A DNA stretch of 6,065 nucleotides from Pseudobdellovibrionaceae bacterium (GCA_913776405.1 CAJYOV010000282.1:1-6065); one strand, 5' to 3'. Shown: positions 1 to 6,065, numbered from the stretch's first letter. Program-made: numbers and translations. Notes: a model not told the origin generated them from the letters alone.

Positions 1-680
1 ACTCGGCTGAAGAATTCGCAGCGATCAAAGACGCAGAGAAAGCTGGCATTTTGTTCGTCGCAGCTGCAGGGAATGAGCGCTCAAACTCGGATGAATCCGG
101 CAAACACTACTACCCGGCAGATTACGAGCTCTCGAATATCATTTCAGTCACGGCCGTGAATAAAGAAGAAACGAAAGTTCTCGCTTCGTCGAACTACGGC
201 GTTCGCACGGTCGACATCGCGGCTCCTGGCGAAAATATTTATTCAACTCTCCCGAATGGTTCATTCGGTTTGATGACAGGTACTTCGCAAGCGACTGCGT
301 TCGTTACCGGCGTCGCGGCTCTCGTGATGTCGCATAACCGAGATTTCTCGAGCGCTGATGTTCGTAAATACGTTCTTGCGACAGGCGACGAATACCCGAC
401 TCTGCTTTCAAAAACAGGGACTGCGAAGCTCTTGAACTCCTACAAAGCTCTCGTGTCGCTTGATAAAGGCGTCAGCGTCAGTGGTGTCGTGGCAGCTAAC
501 GCGGCACTCGTGAATACGAAGGCCTTTATTTCGGATCAGAACTCGCGCGATCAAAAGCGCGGCCAAGAAGTCGAATCGACAGAAGCAATTGCGATGTTTG
601 GTAAGGATTTTTTAAAAGCCATGGGCCAAACCCGTGACGCCGACGACGCGACTAGCACGCGTGAGCTGAAAAAACGCTAA
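1..680 (+). CDS. Subtilisin-like serine protease (S8 family), C-terminal part, 5' truncated by window edge
   Basis: The open frame runs in from the left edge (first whole codon at position 3) and ends at TAA 678-680, so the gene starts outside the window; the TTG at 51 is an internal codon. The visible part is the second half of a peptidase S8 catalytic domain. The oxyanion-hole Asn lies in AAAGNE (Asn codon 72-74), a typical domain segment follows (VDIAAPGENIYST), and the catalytic Ser is in GTSQAT (Ser codon 285-287). The catalytic Asp and His must lie upstream and cannot be checked. The family hydrolyses peptide bonds and is usually secreted, so an extracytoplasmic protein is likely, but the signal peptide is not in view. 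After the domain ends (about position 450) there is a polar, Ala- and Lys-rich tail of roughly 75 residues with no recognised domain. The downstream gene is convergent, so this gene ends its transcription unit here. Confidence 0.93.
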   Translation, partial: SAEEFAAIKDAEKAGILFVAAAGNERSNSDESGKHYYPADYELSNIISVTAVNKEETKVLASSNYGVRTVDIAAPGENIYSTLPNGSFGLMTGTSQATAFVTGVAALVMSHNRDFSSADVRKYVLATGDEYPTLLSKTGTAKLLNSYKALVSLDKGVSVSGVVAANAALVNTKAFISDQNSRDQKRGQEVESTEAIAMFGKDFLKAMGQTRDADDATSTRELKKR

Positions 681-708
681 GCCGCGATCGCGACCCTCGT
701 TCGGTCTA

Positions 709-1335
709 TCAGTTCGGGCGGCGCAAGAAGATGCGAAGCCCGAGAGCGATCAAGATCATAGCGAAACCTAACTTCGCTATGTCCATCATGCGGGGCAGGC
801 CCAGCCCCATGACGACAAGAATCGAACCCAAGAACACAATGAAGCTATTGAACGAAGGCAGCGGAAGCGCCCACGTTTCAATTTGAATGTCAGGCGACGC
901 ACCATCAAGGTGCACGCCTGCGAAGCCACGTAAACGGCGCCTCATGTCGTTTGCAATCTCTTCGGTCGGAGCCGCCTCAAGAATCTGAGCGTATTTTTTC
1001 GCGGCAAACGTCAAAGCGTCGGCTTGGAGGCACGCGTTCACAAACGCTTCGTGGCGGCTACGATCGACGTAGTCGGCCATCACGTTTTCCCAGAGGAAGA
1101 GAAGGTCCGTGCGCCCCGCAAGCTCGAGATCTTCAACCGAAAGCAACTTGCGAAGAACCGGCGCTTCTGACAAGCCGCGAACCGGCGCTTCGACACCGAC
1201 TTCACGTTTAAAATCGGGTGCAACACTTGAGGTGAGACCGAAGCTCGCGTTCAGAGTCGATTGAATTTTGGTCGGAGCGTTTGGAGAAATCGCTGGTTCG
1301 GTCGATGTTGGAATCAAATCTTGATCTCGTTCCAT
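709..1335 (-). CDS. Uncharacterised protein with two C-terminal membrane segments (208 aa)
   Basis: I do not recognise a named family. The order seen is: a polar, Pro/Ser/Thr-rich N-terminal region of about 60 residues, probably disordered; a helical block at about residues 65-140 (FLWENVMADY, HEAFVNACLQ, AAKKYAQILEAAP) that reads like a TPR-type helical repeat; then two hydrophobic segments at about residues 162-181 and 185-203, ending in the basic tail RIFLRRPN. This suggests a soluble domain tethered by a C-terminal helical hairpin. There is no signal peptide. An ATG at 1411-1413 in the same frame would add 26 residues, but I chose the ATG at 1333-1335. It has a strong Shine-Dalgarno (AGGGGAAAGG, 8 bases upstream), and the longer form would overlap the start of the divergent lnt gene. 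It is convergent with the protease. Coding is supported by the coherent domain layout and the well-placed ribosome site; the function is unknown. Confidence 0.82.
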   Translation of the reverse strand: MERDQDLIPTSTEPAISPNAPTKIQSTLNASFGLTSSVAPDFKREVGVEAPVRGLSEAPVLRKLLSVEDLELAGRTDLLFLWENVMADYVDRSRHEAFVNACLQADALTFAAKKYAQILEAAPTEEIANDMRRRLRGFAGVHLDGASPDIQIETWALPLPSFNSFIVFLGSILVVMGLGLPRMMDIAKLGFAMILIALGLRIFLRRPN

Positions 1336-1343
1336 GGATCGCA

Positions 1344-1353
1344 CCTTTCCCCT
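1344..1353 (-). promoter_or_regulatory. Ribosome binding site deciding the start of the minus-strand membrane-protein gene
   Basis: Read on the minus strand this is AGGGGAAAGG, ending 8 bases before the ATG at 1335. No comparably good site was used to justify the longer in-frame start at 1413, so this site fixes the start. It lies in the 45-base gap shared with the divergent lnt gene; I could not identify a convincing -10/-35 pair for either direction in that gap. Confidence 0.7.
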
Positions 1354-1380
1354 GGGCTGTCTTGGTGATACAACGGCAGC

Positions 1381-2988
1381 ATGCGAAAGCTTCTGACGTT
1401 CATCCAGACTCATCTTCTTGCGATCCTAACAGGTATCCTCATCGGGACAAGCTATATTCCCTTCCAACCATGGGCGATATTTTTTGGTTTAGTCCCGTTG
1501 TTCCTGCTCTGGGAGCGCACGATGTCGGTGAAGGCGGCCTTCGTTGCGGGTTGGGTTTCGCAATTCATTCTGACGCTGATCGGTTTTCACTGGGTCGCCT
1601 ACACAGCGATTGAGTTTGGCCATTTTCCGATTTGGGGTGGTGTCCTCACGCTCGTCGGCTTTGCGGCTATTGCTCATCTGCACTACGCATTTAGCGGCGC
1701 GCTCGCCGTTTACCTGAGAAACAAGCTCAATCTAAAACCGCAGATCTTCTTTCCGCTTACGGCGGTGCTGTTCGCGCTCACAGAACTCTTGTTTCCAATG
1801 ATTTTCCCTTGGCACCTCGGTTACCCATGGCTGTGGGCAAAGATGCCGGGCGCCCAGTTCGCTGACGTCATCGGTTTCGAAGGCTTGAATCTCGTTACGA
1901 TTACAATCAACGCGCTCATCGCTGCGGCCCTCGCCTCAGGGCTCATTCTTAAAAATCCGAATCAACCCGTAACAAAGAAGCCTTACCTTCTGGCTTCTTG
2001 TGCGGCAGCCCTCCTTCTCCTCGTTAACGGTTTAGGTCTCGGCCGTGAAAAGCCGTGGCAAACGTCGGATGCGTCTCTTAAGGTGCTCGCGGTTCAGGGG
2101 AACATCGGGAACTTCGATAAACTCATGGCTGAGAACGGCCGTAATTTCAAATTTCCGATCATCCAAAAGTACGCAACGCTCAGCCGCGAAGCGCTTTTAA
2201 AATATCCCGACACTCAAGTCATGATCTGGCCTGAGACAGCATTCCCGGATGTTCTAGATCTCGATTATCAGAACGACGCTTCGGCTGCGACTCTTCGCCA
2301 ATTCGTTCGCGAAGTAAACGTGCCCCTTCTGACGGGCTCGTATTCGTATGACCGTAAAACGAAAGAAACTTACAACGGCTTCTTCTTCGTTCACGCAGAC
2401 GGCTCAATCCCTGAAACACCTTATCGCAAATCGATCCTCCTCGTTTTCGGCGAAACGTTTCCGTTCTCAGATTACATCCCGTACATGACGAAGCTTTTCC
2501 CTGACCTCGGATCATTCGGTCGTGGCTCTGGCCCGAGTTCAATGACCGCAAAAGTCGCAGGCTCAGAAATTAAAATTGGGCCGCAGATCTGTTACGAGGG
2601 CCTTTATCCGTGGTTCACATCTGGACTTACGCGAAAGGGTGCACAGATTCTAACGAACGTGACGAATGATTCTTGGTTTGGCACAAACTTCGAGCCGTAT
2701 CAGCATCTTTACATGACCGTCGCTCGTGCGATCGAGTTCCGTCGCCCGCTGATACGTTCGACCAACACAGGCATTTCGACCGTGGCTCTGGCGTCAGGCC
2801 AGATTCTCGAGCAATCACCGATCGGTGTTGAATGGTATGGCCAATTTCAGGTGCCCTACCAGACGAATCCGACACACACGTTCTACGAACGCATTGAGGG
2901 CCTCTGGCTTTACGCTTTGATTGCAGGCCTCATCGTTCTAGCACTTGCGGGCCGCCGCCCCGTTAAAGCGGCTCTGGAGAACGAATGA
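1381..2988 (+). CDS. lnt: Apolipoprotein N-acyltransferase Lnt
   Basis: Lnt transfers an acyl chain from a phospholipid to the N-terminal cysteine of apolipoproteins in the inner membrane, the last step of lipoprotein maturation. The 535-residue length is close to the usual size. The N-terminal half (about residues 8-220) is a series of hydrophobic membrane segments, with one more at about 506-524. Between them is a periplasmic nitrilase-like domain. Its catalytic triad is visible: Glu285 in MIWPETAFPD, Lys350 in PYRKSILLVFGE and Cys404 in PQICYEG. These correspond to E267, K335 and C387 of the E. coli enzyme. Other family signatures are FGETFPFSDY, NVTNDSWFG, QHLYMTVARAIE and RPLIRSTNTGIS. 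The ATG at 1381 is the only reasonable start, because an in-frame TGA sits at 1366-1368. The upstream Shine-Dalgarno is weak (GGTGAT, 11 bases away). The stop overlaps the mutS2 start by 4 bases. An intact, functional enzyme is expected. Confidence 0.96.
   Translation: MRKLLTFIQTHLLAILTGILIGTSYIPFQPWAIFFGLVPLFLLWERTMSVKAAFVAGWVSQFILTLIGFHWVAYTAIEFGHFPIWGGVLTLVGFAAIAHLHYAFSGALAVYLRNKLNLKPQIFFPLTAVLFALTELLFPMIFPWHLGYPWLWAKMPGAQFADVIGFEGLNLVTITINALIAAALASGLILKNPNQPVTKKPYLLASCAAALLLLVNGLGLGREKPWQTSDASLKVLAVQGNIGNFDKLMAENGRNFKFPIIQKYATLSREALLKYPDTQVMIWPETAFPDVLDLDYQNDASAATLRQFVREVNVPLLTGSYSYDRKTKETYNGFFFVHADGSIPETPYRKSILLVFGETFPFSDYIPYMTKLFPDLGSFGRGSGPSSMTAKVAGSEIKIGPQICYEGLYPWFTSGLTRKGAQILTNVTNDSWFGTNFEPYQHLYMTVARAIEFRRPLIRSTNTGISTVALASGQILEQSPIGVEWYGQFQVPYQTNPTHTFYERIEGLWLYALIAGLIVLALAGRRPVKAALENE
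2976..2980 (+). promoter_or_regulatory. Ribosome binding site of mutS2, inside the end of lnt
   Basis: GGAGA lies 4 bases before the mutS2 ATG at 2985, within the last codons of lnt. With the ATGA overlap (start 2985-2987, lnt stop 2986-2988), this is the classic arrangement for translational coupling. It fixes the mutS2 start. Confidence 0.65.
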
Positions 2989-5315
2989 GAGACCAACTTC
3001 AAGCGCTCGACTGGCGCGAAATCTTAGAGCGCCTTCAAACGCTGGCAACGAGTGAGCCTGCGCGCGCTCGCTTGCGCACACTTGAGCCTTTAAAATCGCA
3101 AGCTGAAGCCGTAAGAAGCTTCAAAGAAATCGAAGAAGCGCAGAACGTCCTTGGATTTGGCGAGCGACCTTTCATGGAAGGCCTCGATCTCTACTCGACG
3201 TGGTTTCAGCGTCTTAAGCGCGAAGCCGTTCTGCAAACTCTCGAGCTTCGAGATGCGCGCAGGTTTTGTCTTGAGGCCGTCGCACTAGCAGAAGTTCTTC
3301 GCCCGATCGACAGCCCTTGGGTTTCGGGGCTCAAAGCAAGATTGATGGACGCGACAGCACCTCTTTCTGCGATCGATCAGATCATGACTCCGTCGGGTGA
3401 GATTCGCACTGACGCAAGCGAGCGACTGTACAACCTCTACAGAGAAAAACAAAATCAGACGAAGTCGATTCAAAACGTTCTCGATCGTCTGACCAAGCAA
3501 CATGAGATGGAGCCAGTCGTTCAAGAACGCTTCGTTGCGAACCGTGAGGGCCGTTGGGTCATTCCGGTTAAGTCTGGCATGCAGCACTTCTTCCCGGGCA
3601 TTATTCATGCGGCTTCACAGTCGAAGCAGACTGTCTTCATGGAGCCTGAAGAAGTTGTGCCTCTCAACAATCGCTTGCGCCAAATCGAAGTCGAAATCGA
3701 AGACGAGATCGAGCGACTCCTCGAACAATTGTCTGCTTATCTGAAAACTCAAGTTCCTGGCTTTCAGAATTCTTATGACGTGATGCTCGAAGCTGACTTG
3801 CGCCTGGCGCAGGCGAAACTTGCGCAGATTCTAAATGCGAGCGCGATTGAATTCGATAACTCACGACTCGAACTCAAAGAGGTACGCCATCCTCTTCTCG
3901 TTCTTAAAAACGAAAACGTGATTCCGAATTCGGTCAAAATGGCGAACGATCACCGCATTCTCTTGCTTTCAGGTCCAAATGCGGGCGGCAAAACGGTTCT
4001 TCTAAAAAGTGTGGGACTAGCGGCACAGATGGCGCGCTGTGGCCTTCTAGTTTGTTGCGAGCAAGGCTCGCGCATTCCGTTTTTCAAGTCCGTGATCGTC
4101 GCCGTCGGTGACGCCCAAAGTGTCGATATGGCGCTTTCGACGTTCGCCGCTCATTTGAAGATTCTCGACGAGGCCGCTAAAGCGAATGGCAGCGACAACC
4201 TTTTGCTGATCGACGAAATCGCAGGTTCGACCGACCCCGAAGAAGGGTCCGCACTCGCGCGAAGCTTCATCGAAACTTACTCGAAGAATAAAGTCTTTGC
4301 GGTGATCACGTCTCACTTGAGCCCGCTTAAGACTGGCTGGTCTGAAGGTTCGGGTGTCATCAACGGCTCGCTTGAATACAACAGTCGATCGGGCCAACCG
4401 ACCTACCAATTCTTCATGGGCGTTCCTGGTCAATCGCTTGCGATTCAGACAGCGCGAAGAGTGGGCGTTACGCCTGAAATCGTCGAGCGTGCTCTTGATT
4501 ACTTGAGTCCTGAAACAAAAGCTCAACACCAACACTTAGCTGAAATCGAGTCGATGAAAGAAGAGCTTCAAGCCCTTCGCAATACGCTGATCGATGAGTT
4601 GAAAGACGCCAAAGAAAGCAAACGCAAATACTCGGAGCTGATTGCGAACTTCAAGAAAGATCGTGATCAATGGCTCGAGCGCTCCGTTAAAAAAGCAGAA
4701 AAGAAAATCGACGAGATGATCGACTTCACCGCGGTCGACTCGATCTTTAAGCGTCACGAAAAGTTGCAGCAGATAAAAACGGAACTGCCAGAAGTTGTTA
4801 AGGCGTCGGCGGCAAAAGCGAAGCGACAAATCGACACGGTCGAAGATTTCGAGAAAGTTTATCCGCCAGGCTCCGTGGTCTTTATTCCCTCCGTTGGCCA
4901 GGAAGGGATCATTCAAGGCAAGGCGAATGCAAAAGGTGAGATTCCTGTTCTCTCTCATTCGATGCGCCTAACAATTCACTGGCAACAACTTCGTCCGCCG
5001 CAGAGTTTGCAGAATCCTACGCAATCTCTTATACGACGTTCGTCAGGCGTTCAGGTTACGCTAGTAGATACAGAACGGGTCATCGACGTTCGGGGGAAAA
5101 CGACGGAAGACGCGATCGGTATTCTAGAAACTCAACTGGATGCCGCATCCCTCAACAGCGAAGACCGCGTGAAGATCGTGCACGGACACGGTACGGAAGT
5201 TTTGAAACGCGCGATCCGCTCTCACCTCTCACGCAGCATTTACGTGAAGAAGTGGAAAGCAGGCGGACCGGAAACTGGGGGCGACGGAATCACTTGGGCT
5301 GAGCTCAAGGATTGA
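2985..5315 (+). CDS. mutS2: MutS2 family ATPase with C-terminal Smr domain
   Basis: MutS2 proteins are dimeric ATPases. Family members have been linked to suppression of homologous recombination and, in Bacillus subtilis, to splitting collided ribosomes (RqcU). They lack the mismatch-recognition domain of MutS. The 776 residues match the usual size. Order seen: core/lever region to about residue 300, including NREGRWVIPVKSGM and TVFMEPEEVVPLNNRL; ATPase with Walker A GPNAGGKT (330-337), signature-type STF (385-387), Walker B LLLIDE (406-411, followed by AGSTDPEEG) and the switch ITSHL (His444); a charged coiled coil at about 515-600; a KOW-like segment at about 625-670 (PPGSVVFIPSVGQEG); and an Smr domain at about 690-776 with DVRG (701-704), HGHG (733-736) and GGDG (765-768). 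All ATPase motifs are intact. The Smr loop reads HGHGTEVL where many homologues have HGHGTGAL. It overlaps lnt by 4 bases and is followed after 24 bases by the transposase-like gene, so the three genes probably share an operon. Confidence 0.97.
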   Translation: MRDQLQALDWREILERLQTLATSEPARARLRTLEPLKSQAEAVRSFKEIEEAQNVLGFGERPFMEGLDLYSTWFQRLKREAVLQTLELRDARRFCLEAVALAEVLRPIDSPWVSGLKARLMDATAPLSAIDQIMTPSGEIRTDASERLYNLYREKQNQTKSIQNVLDRLTKQHEMEPVVQERFVANREGRWVIPVKSGMQHFFPGIIHAASQSKQTVFMEPEEVVPLNNRLRQIEVEIEDEIERLLEQLSAYLKTQVPGFQNSYDVMLEADLRLAQAKLAQILNASAIEFDNSRLELKEVRHPLLVLKNENVIPNSVKMANDHRILLLSGPNAGGKTVLLKSVGLAAQMARCGLLVCCEQGSRIPFFKSVIVAVGDAQSVDMALSTFAAHLKILDEAAKANGSDNLLLIDEIAGSTDPEEGSALARSFIETYSKNKVFAVITSHLSPLKTGWSEGSGVINGSLEYNSRSGQPTYQFFMGVPGQSLAIQTARRVGVTPEIVERALDYLSPETKAQHQHLAEIESMKEELQALRNTLIDELKDAKESKRKYSELIANFKKDRDQWLERSVKKAEKKIDEMIDFTAVDSIFKRHEKLQQIKTELPEVVKASAAKAKRQIDTVEDFEKVYPPGSVVFIPSVGQEGIIQGKANAKGEIPVLSHSMRLTIHWQQLRPPQSLQNPTQSLIRRSSGVQVTLVDTERVIDVRGKTTEDAIGILETQLDAASLNSEDRVKIVHGHGTEVLKRAIRSHLSRSIYVKKWKAGGPETGGDGITWAELKD

Positions 5316-5339
5316 TACGCCCTCTCGATTGAGGGTGTA
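5316..5339 (+). promoter_or_regulatory. Inverted repeat filling the whole mutS2-to-next-gene gap and covering its ribosome binding site
   Basis: The arm TACGCCCTC (5316-5324) pairs with GAGGGTGTA (5331-5339) around the 6-base loop TCGATT, giving a 9-bp stem with a single G-U wobble. The stem starts on the base after the mutS2 TGA (5313-5315) and ends on the base before the next ATG (5340-5342). The 3' arm contains GAGGG (5331-5335), the only Shine-Dalgarno candidate for that ATG, 4 bases from it. No T-run follows, so it is not a standard intrinsic terminator. The likeliest reading is a structure that hides the ribosome site unless a ribosome terminating at mutS2 melts it. A REP-like palindrome left with the transposase relative is the alternative. 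Confidence 0.6.
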
Positions 5340-5804
5340 ATGGCCAAGGCTCGACAAGCGAAGAAGGCAATGCCAGCGACCAAGGCAAGAGTCGCGGCCT
5401 CTGTAAAAGTTCAAGCTCGCGTTCAAGCTCACGGCGGTCGAGCGCATGTCGGCGTCAGGAAGACGGCCCGCCCCCTCGATCTCAAAAAGCCAATCGTCGT
5501 AACGCTGAAGTCAAAATGGGCGAAAGGAAAACTTTCGCTCGCGGCACCATCGAACAAAAAGTCGATCGACACGATCATTCGCGAACGCGCGGATCAGTTT
5601 GGCATCACAATTAAAGAAATTGAAAACGACGGCTCGTCGCTAAAAATCATTCTGAAAGCGCGGGCGCGCGAGGCCTTTCAAGATTATTTGAGAACAATGT
5701 CGGCGCTCATCGCTCGACAAGTCACAGGCGCGCGACGTGGAAAGCCTTTCGGCAAACGCTTCTGGGATCACCTAGCACAAACAGAATCGCTGACTGAAAA
5801 TTAA
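5340..5804 (+). CDS. Small basic Y1/RAYT transposase-like protein, catalytic residues lost
   Basis: This 154-residue protein resembles the IS200-type/REP-associated (Y1_Tnp, HUH) transposase fold from about residue 31 onward. HGGRAHVGVRKTARPLDLKK matches the conserved N-terminal entry of that group. The helix at 75-88 leads to FGITIKEIE, then a helix at 110-128 (REAFQDYLRTMSALIAR), then RRGKPFGKRFWD. The family is recognised from memory of such sequences, not from a search. In an ungapped reading the family's catalytic NHxHL strand corresponds to SSLKI (99-103), so both HUH histidines are replaced, by Ser100 and Lys102. The protein ends 11 residues after FWD, so the segment that normally carries the nucleophilic tyrosine is absent. 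The first 40 residues are very rich in Lys/Arg and carry a 4-codon tandem repeat. DNA strand transfer is therefore not expected; nucleic-acid binding is possible. It is probably translated from the mutS2 operon. A decaying pseudogene is the alternative. Confidence 0.72.
   Translation: MAKARQAKKAMPATKARVAASVKVQARVQAHGGRAHVGVRKTARPLDLKKPIVVTLKSKWAKGKLSLAAPSNKKSIDTIIRERADQFGITIKEIENDGSSLKIILKARAREAFQDYLRTMSALIARQVTGARRGKPFGKRFWDHLAQTESLTEN
5409..5432 (+). repeat. 12-base tandem repeat (two units) within the transposase-like gene
   Basis: Two adjacent units, GTTCAAGCTCGC (5409-5420) and GTTCAAGCTCAC (5421-5432), match at 11 of 12 bases. They are in frame and encode VQAR then VQAH, lengthening the basic N-terminal arm. 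This looks like a small slippage duplication. Confidence 0.8.
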
Positions 5805-6065
5805 AGCTCAGTCTTACCCATCTTCTCGCAGCGCGGGCCCTTAAAGCCCTTCAGCGCAACGGCAGCGGGTTCTATGAGAGTTGCCTCAAGGCACGACTGC
5901 ACATCACGACGAACCCGGTCCGCAAGCAGTCGCTCGGCAGAATCCGTGCGCGACCAGACCACTGTCCCCGCTTTGAGAGCGAAGTAGATACGACCGCGCC
6001 ACGTACTTTTGAAGTCCATCGCGGTTTTCAGTGGCCCTTGAAAACCAACATCGCCGGAACTCTCA
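5801..6065 (-). CDS. Uncharacterised protein, C-terminal end only, 5' truncated by window edge
   Basis: The minus-strand frame ending in TAA at 5801-5803 is open without a stop to the right edge (87 residues visible). The ATG at 6017-6019 has no Shine-Dalgarno before it and the frame continues upstream of it, so I read it as an internal codon of a longer gene. The visible end contains WRGRIYFALKAGTVVW, a helical stretch with RLLADRVRRDVQSCLEATL, and a last block GFKGPRCEKMGKTEL. The two cysteines are 21 residues apart and could form a disulphide if the protein is exported. I do not recognise the family. Codon choice looks like that of the neighbouring genes. It converges on the transposase-like gene, and the two stop codons share TTAA (5801-5804), leaving no room for a terminator between them. 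Confidence 0.6.
   Translation of the reverse strand, partial: ESSGDVGFQGPLKTAMDFKSTWRGRIYFALKAGTVVWSRTDSAERLLADRVRRDVQSCLEATLIEPAAVALKGFKGPRCEKMGKTEL

Noticed and set aside
681..708. Possible terminator between the protease and the convergent gene
   Set aside because: CGCGATCGCG (683-692) is a palindrome with no loop, and the GACC/GGTC pairing (692-706) has only 4 bp. Neither is followed by a T-run on either strand.
1336..1380. Divergent promoter hexamers (for example GATACA at 1367-1372, or TTGTAT/TATCAC on the other strand)
   Set aside because: No partner -35 element at acceptable spacing could be found for either strand.
1336..1413. Longer start (ATG at 1411-1413) for the minus-strand membrane protein
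   Set aside because: It would overlap the first codons of lnt, and the ATG at 1335 has a strong, well-spaced AGGGGAAAGG.
4047..4958. Two long minus-strand open frames (162 and 140 aa) opposite mutS2
   Set aside because: They lie fully inside a clear MutS2 coding sequence with all motifs intact. Their translations are Arg/Phe/Leu-rich antisense text with no domain layout.
5316..5339. Rho-independent terminator after mutS2
   Set aside because: The stem is good but is followed directly by ATGGCC with no T-tract, and it overlaps the ribosome site of the next gene.
5831..5857. GCGC-GGGC / GCCC-GCGC inverted repeat as a terminator of the operon
   Set aside because: The arms are broken by a 4-base bulge on one side, no T-run follows, and the stretch is inside the right-hand minus-strand coding sequence.
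5805..6020. Remnant of the missing transposase tyrosine segment downstream of 5804
   Set aside because: The plus-strand translation after the stop shows nothing like the expected tyrosine-helix sequence; the region instead reads as coding on the minus strand.

Overview
The window looks like ordinary chromosomal DNA from a Gram-negative bacterium with lipoproteins, most likely a Bdellovibrio-like predator (Bdellovibrionota). This placement is an inference. It rests on three things: the apolipoprotein N-acyltransferase gene, which implies an outer-membrane lipoprotein pathway; the character of the S8 protease and the small membrane protein; and a short Y1/RAYT-type transposase relative that resembles a family I associate with Bdellovibrio-type genomes. 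No rRNA, tRNA, CRISPR array, prophage or intact mobile element is visible.

Layout. (1) Positions 1-680, plus strand: the C-terminal part of a subtilisin-like (S8) serine protease, entering from the left edge. (2) Positions 709-1335, minus strand: an unrecognised 208-residue protein with two C-terminal membrane segments, convergent with the protease. (3) A 45-base divergent gap at 1336-1380. (4) Positions 1381-5804, plus strand: a compact three-gene run of lnt (lipoprotein N-acylation), mutS2 (MutS-type ATPase with Smr domain) and a small basic protein that looks like a catalytically dead, C-terminally truncated Y1/RAYT transposase. lnt and mutS2 overlap by 4 bases (ATGA). The mutS2-to-transposase-like gap is 24 bases and consists entirely of one inverted repeat. 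(5) Positions 5801-6065, minus strand: the C-terminal end of an unrecognised gene that enters from the right edge and overlaps the transposase-like gene by the 4 bases TTAA.

How the parts may work together. lnt and mutS2 have unrelated jobs (envelope lipoprotein maturation; DNA recombination control or ribosome rescue) and are probably joined only by transcription and translational coupling. The most unusual part is the 3' end of the operon. A transposase-fold protein that has lost both HUH histidines and the tyrosine-helix region is still an open reading frame, and its ribosome binding site lies inside a hairpin that begins directly after the mutS2 stop codon and ends directly before its own ATG. 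This suggests a domesticated, possibly nucleic-acid-binding protein whose translation depends on mutS2 translation. The sequence alone does not prove function.
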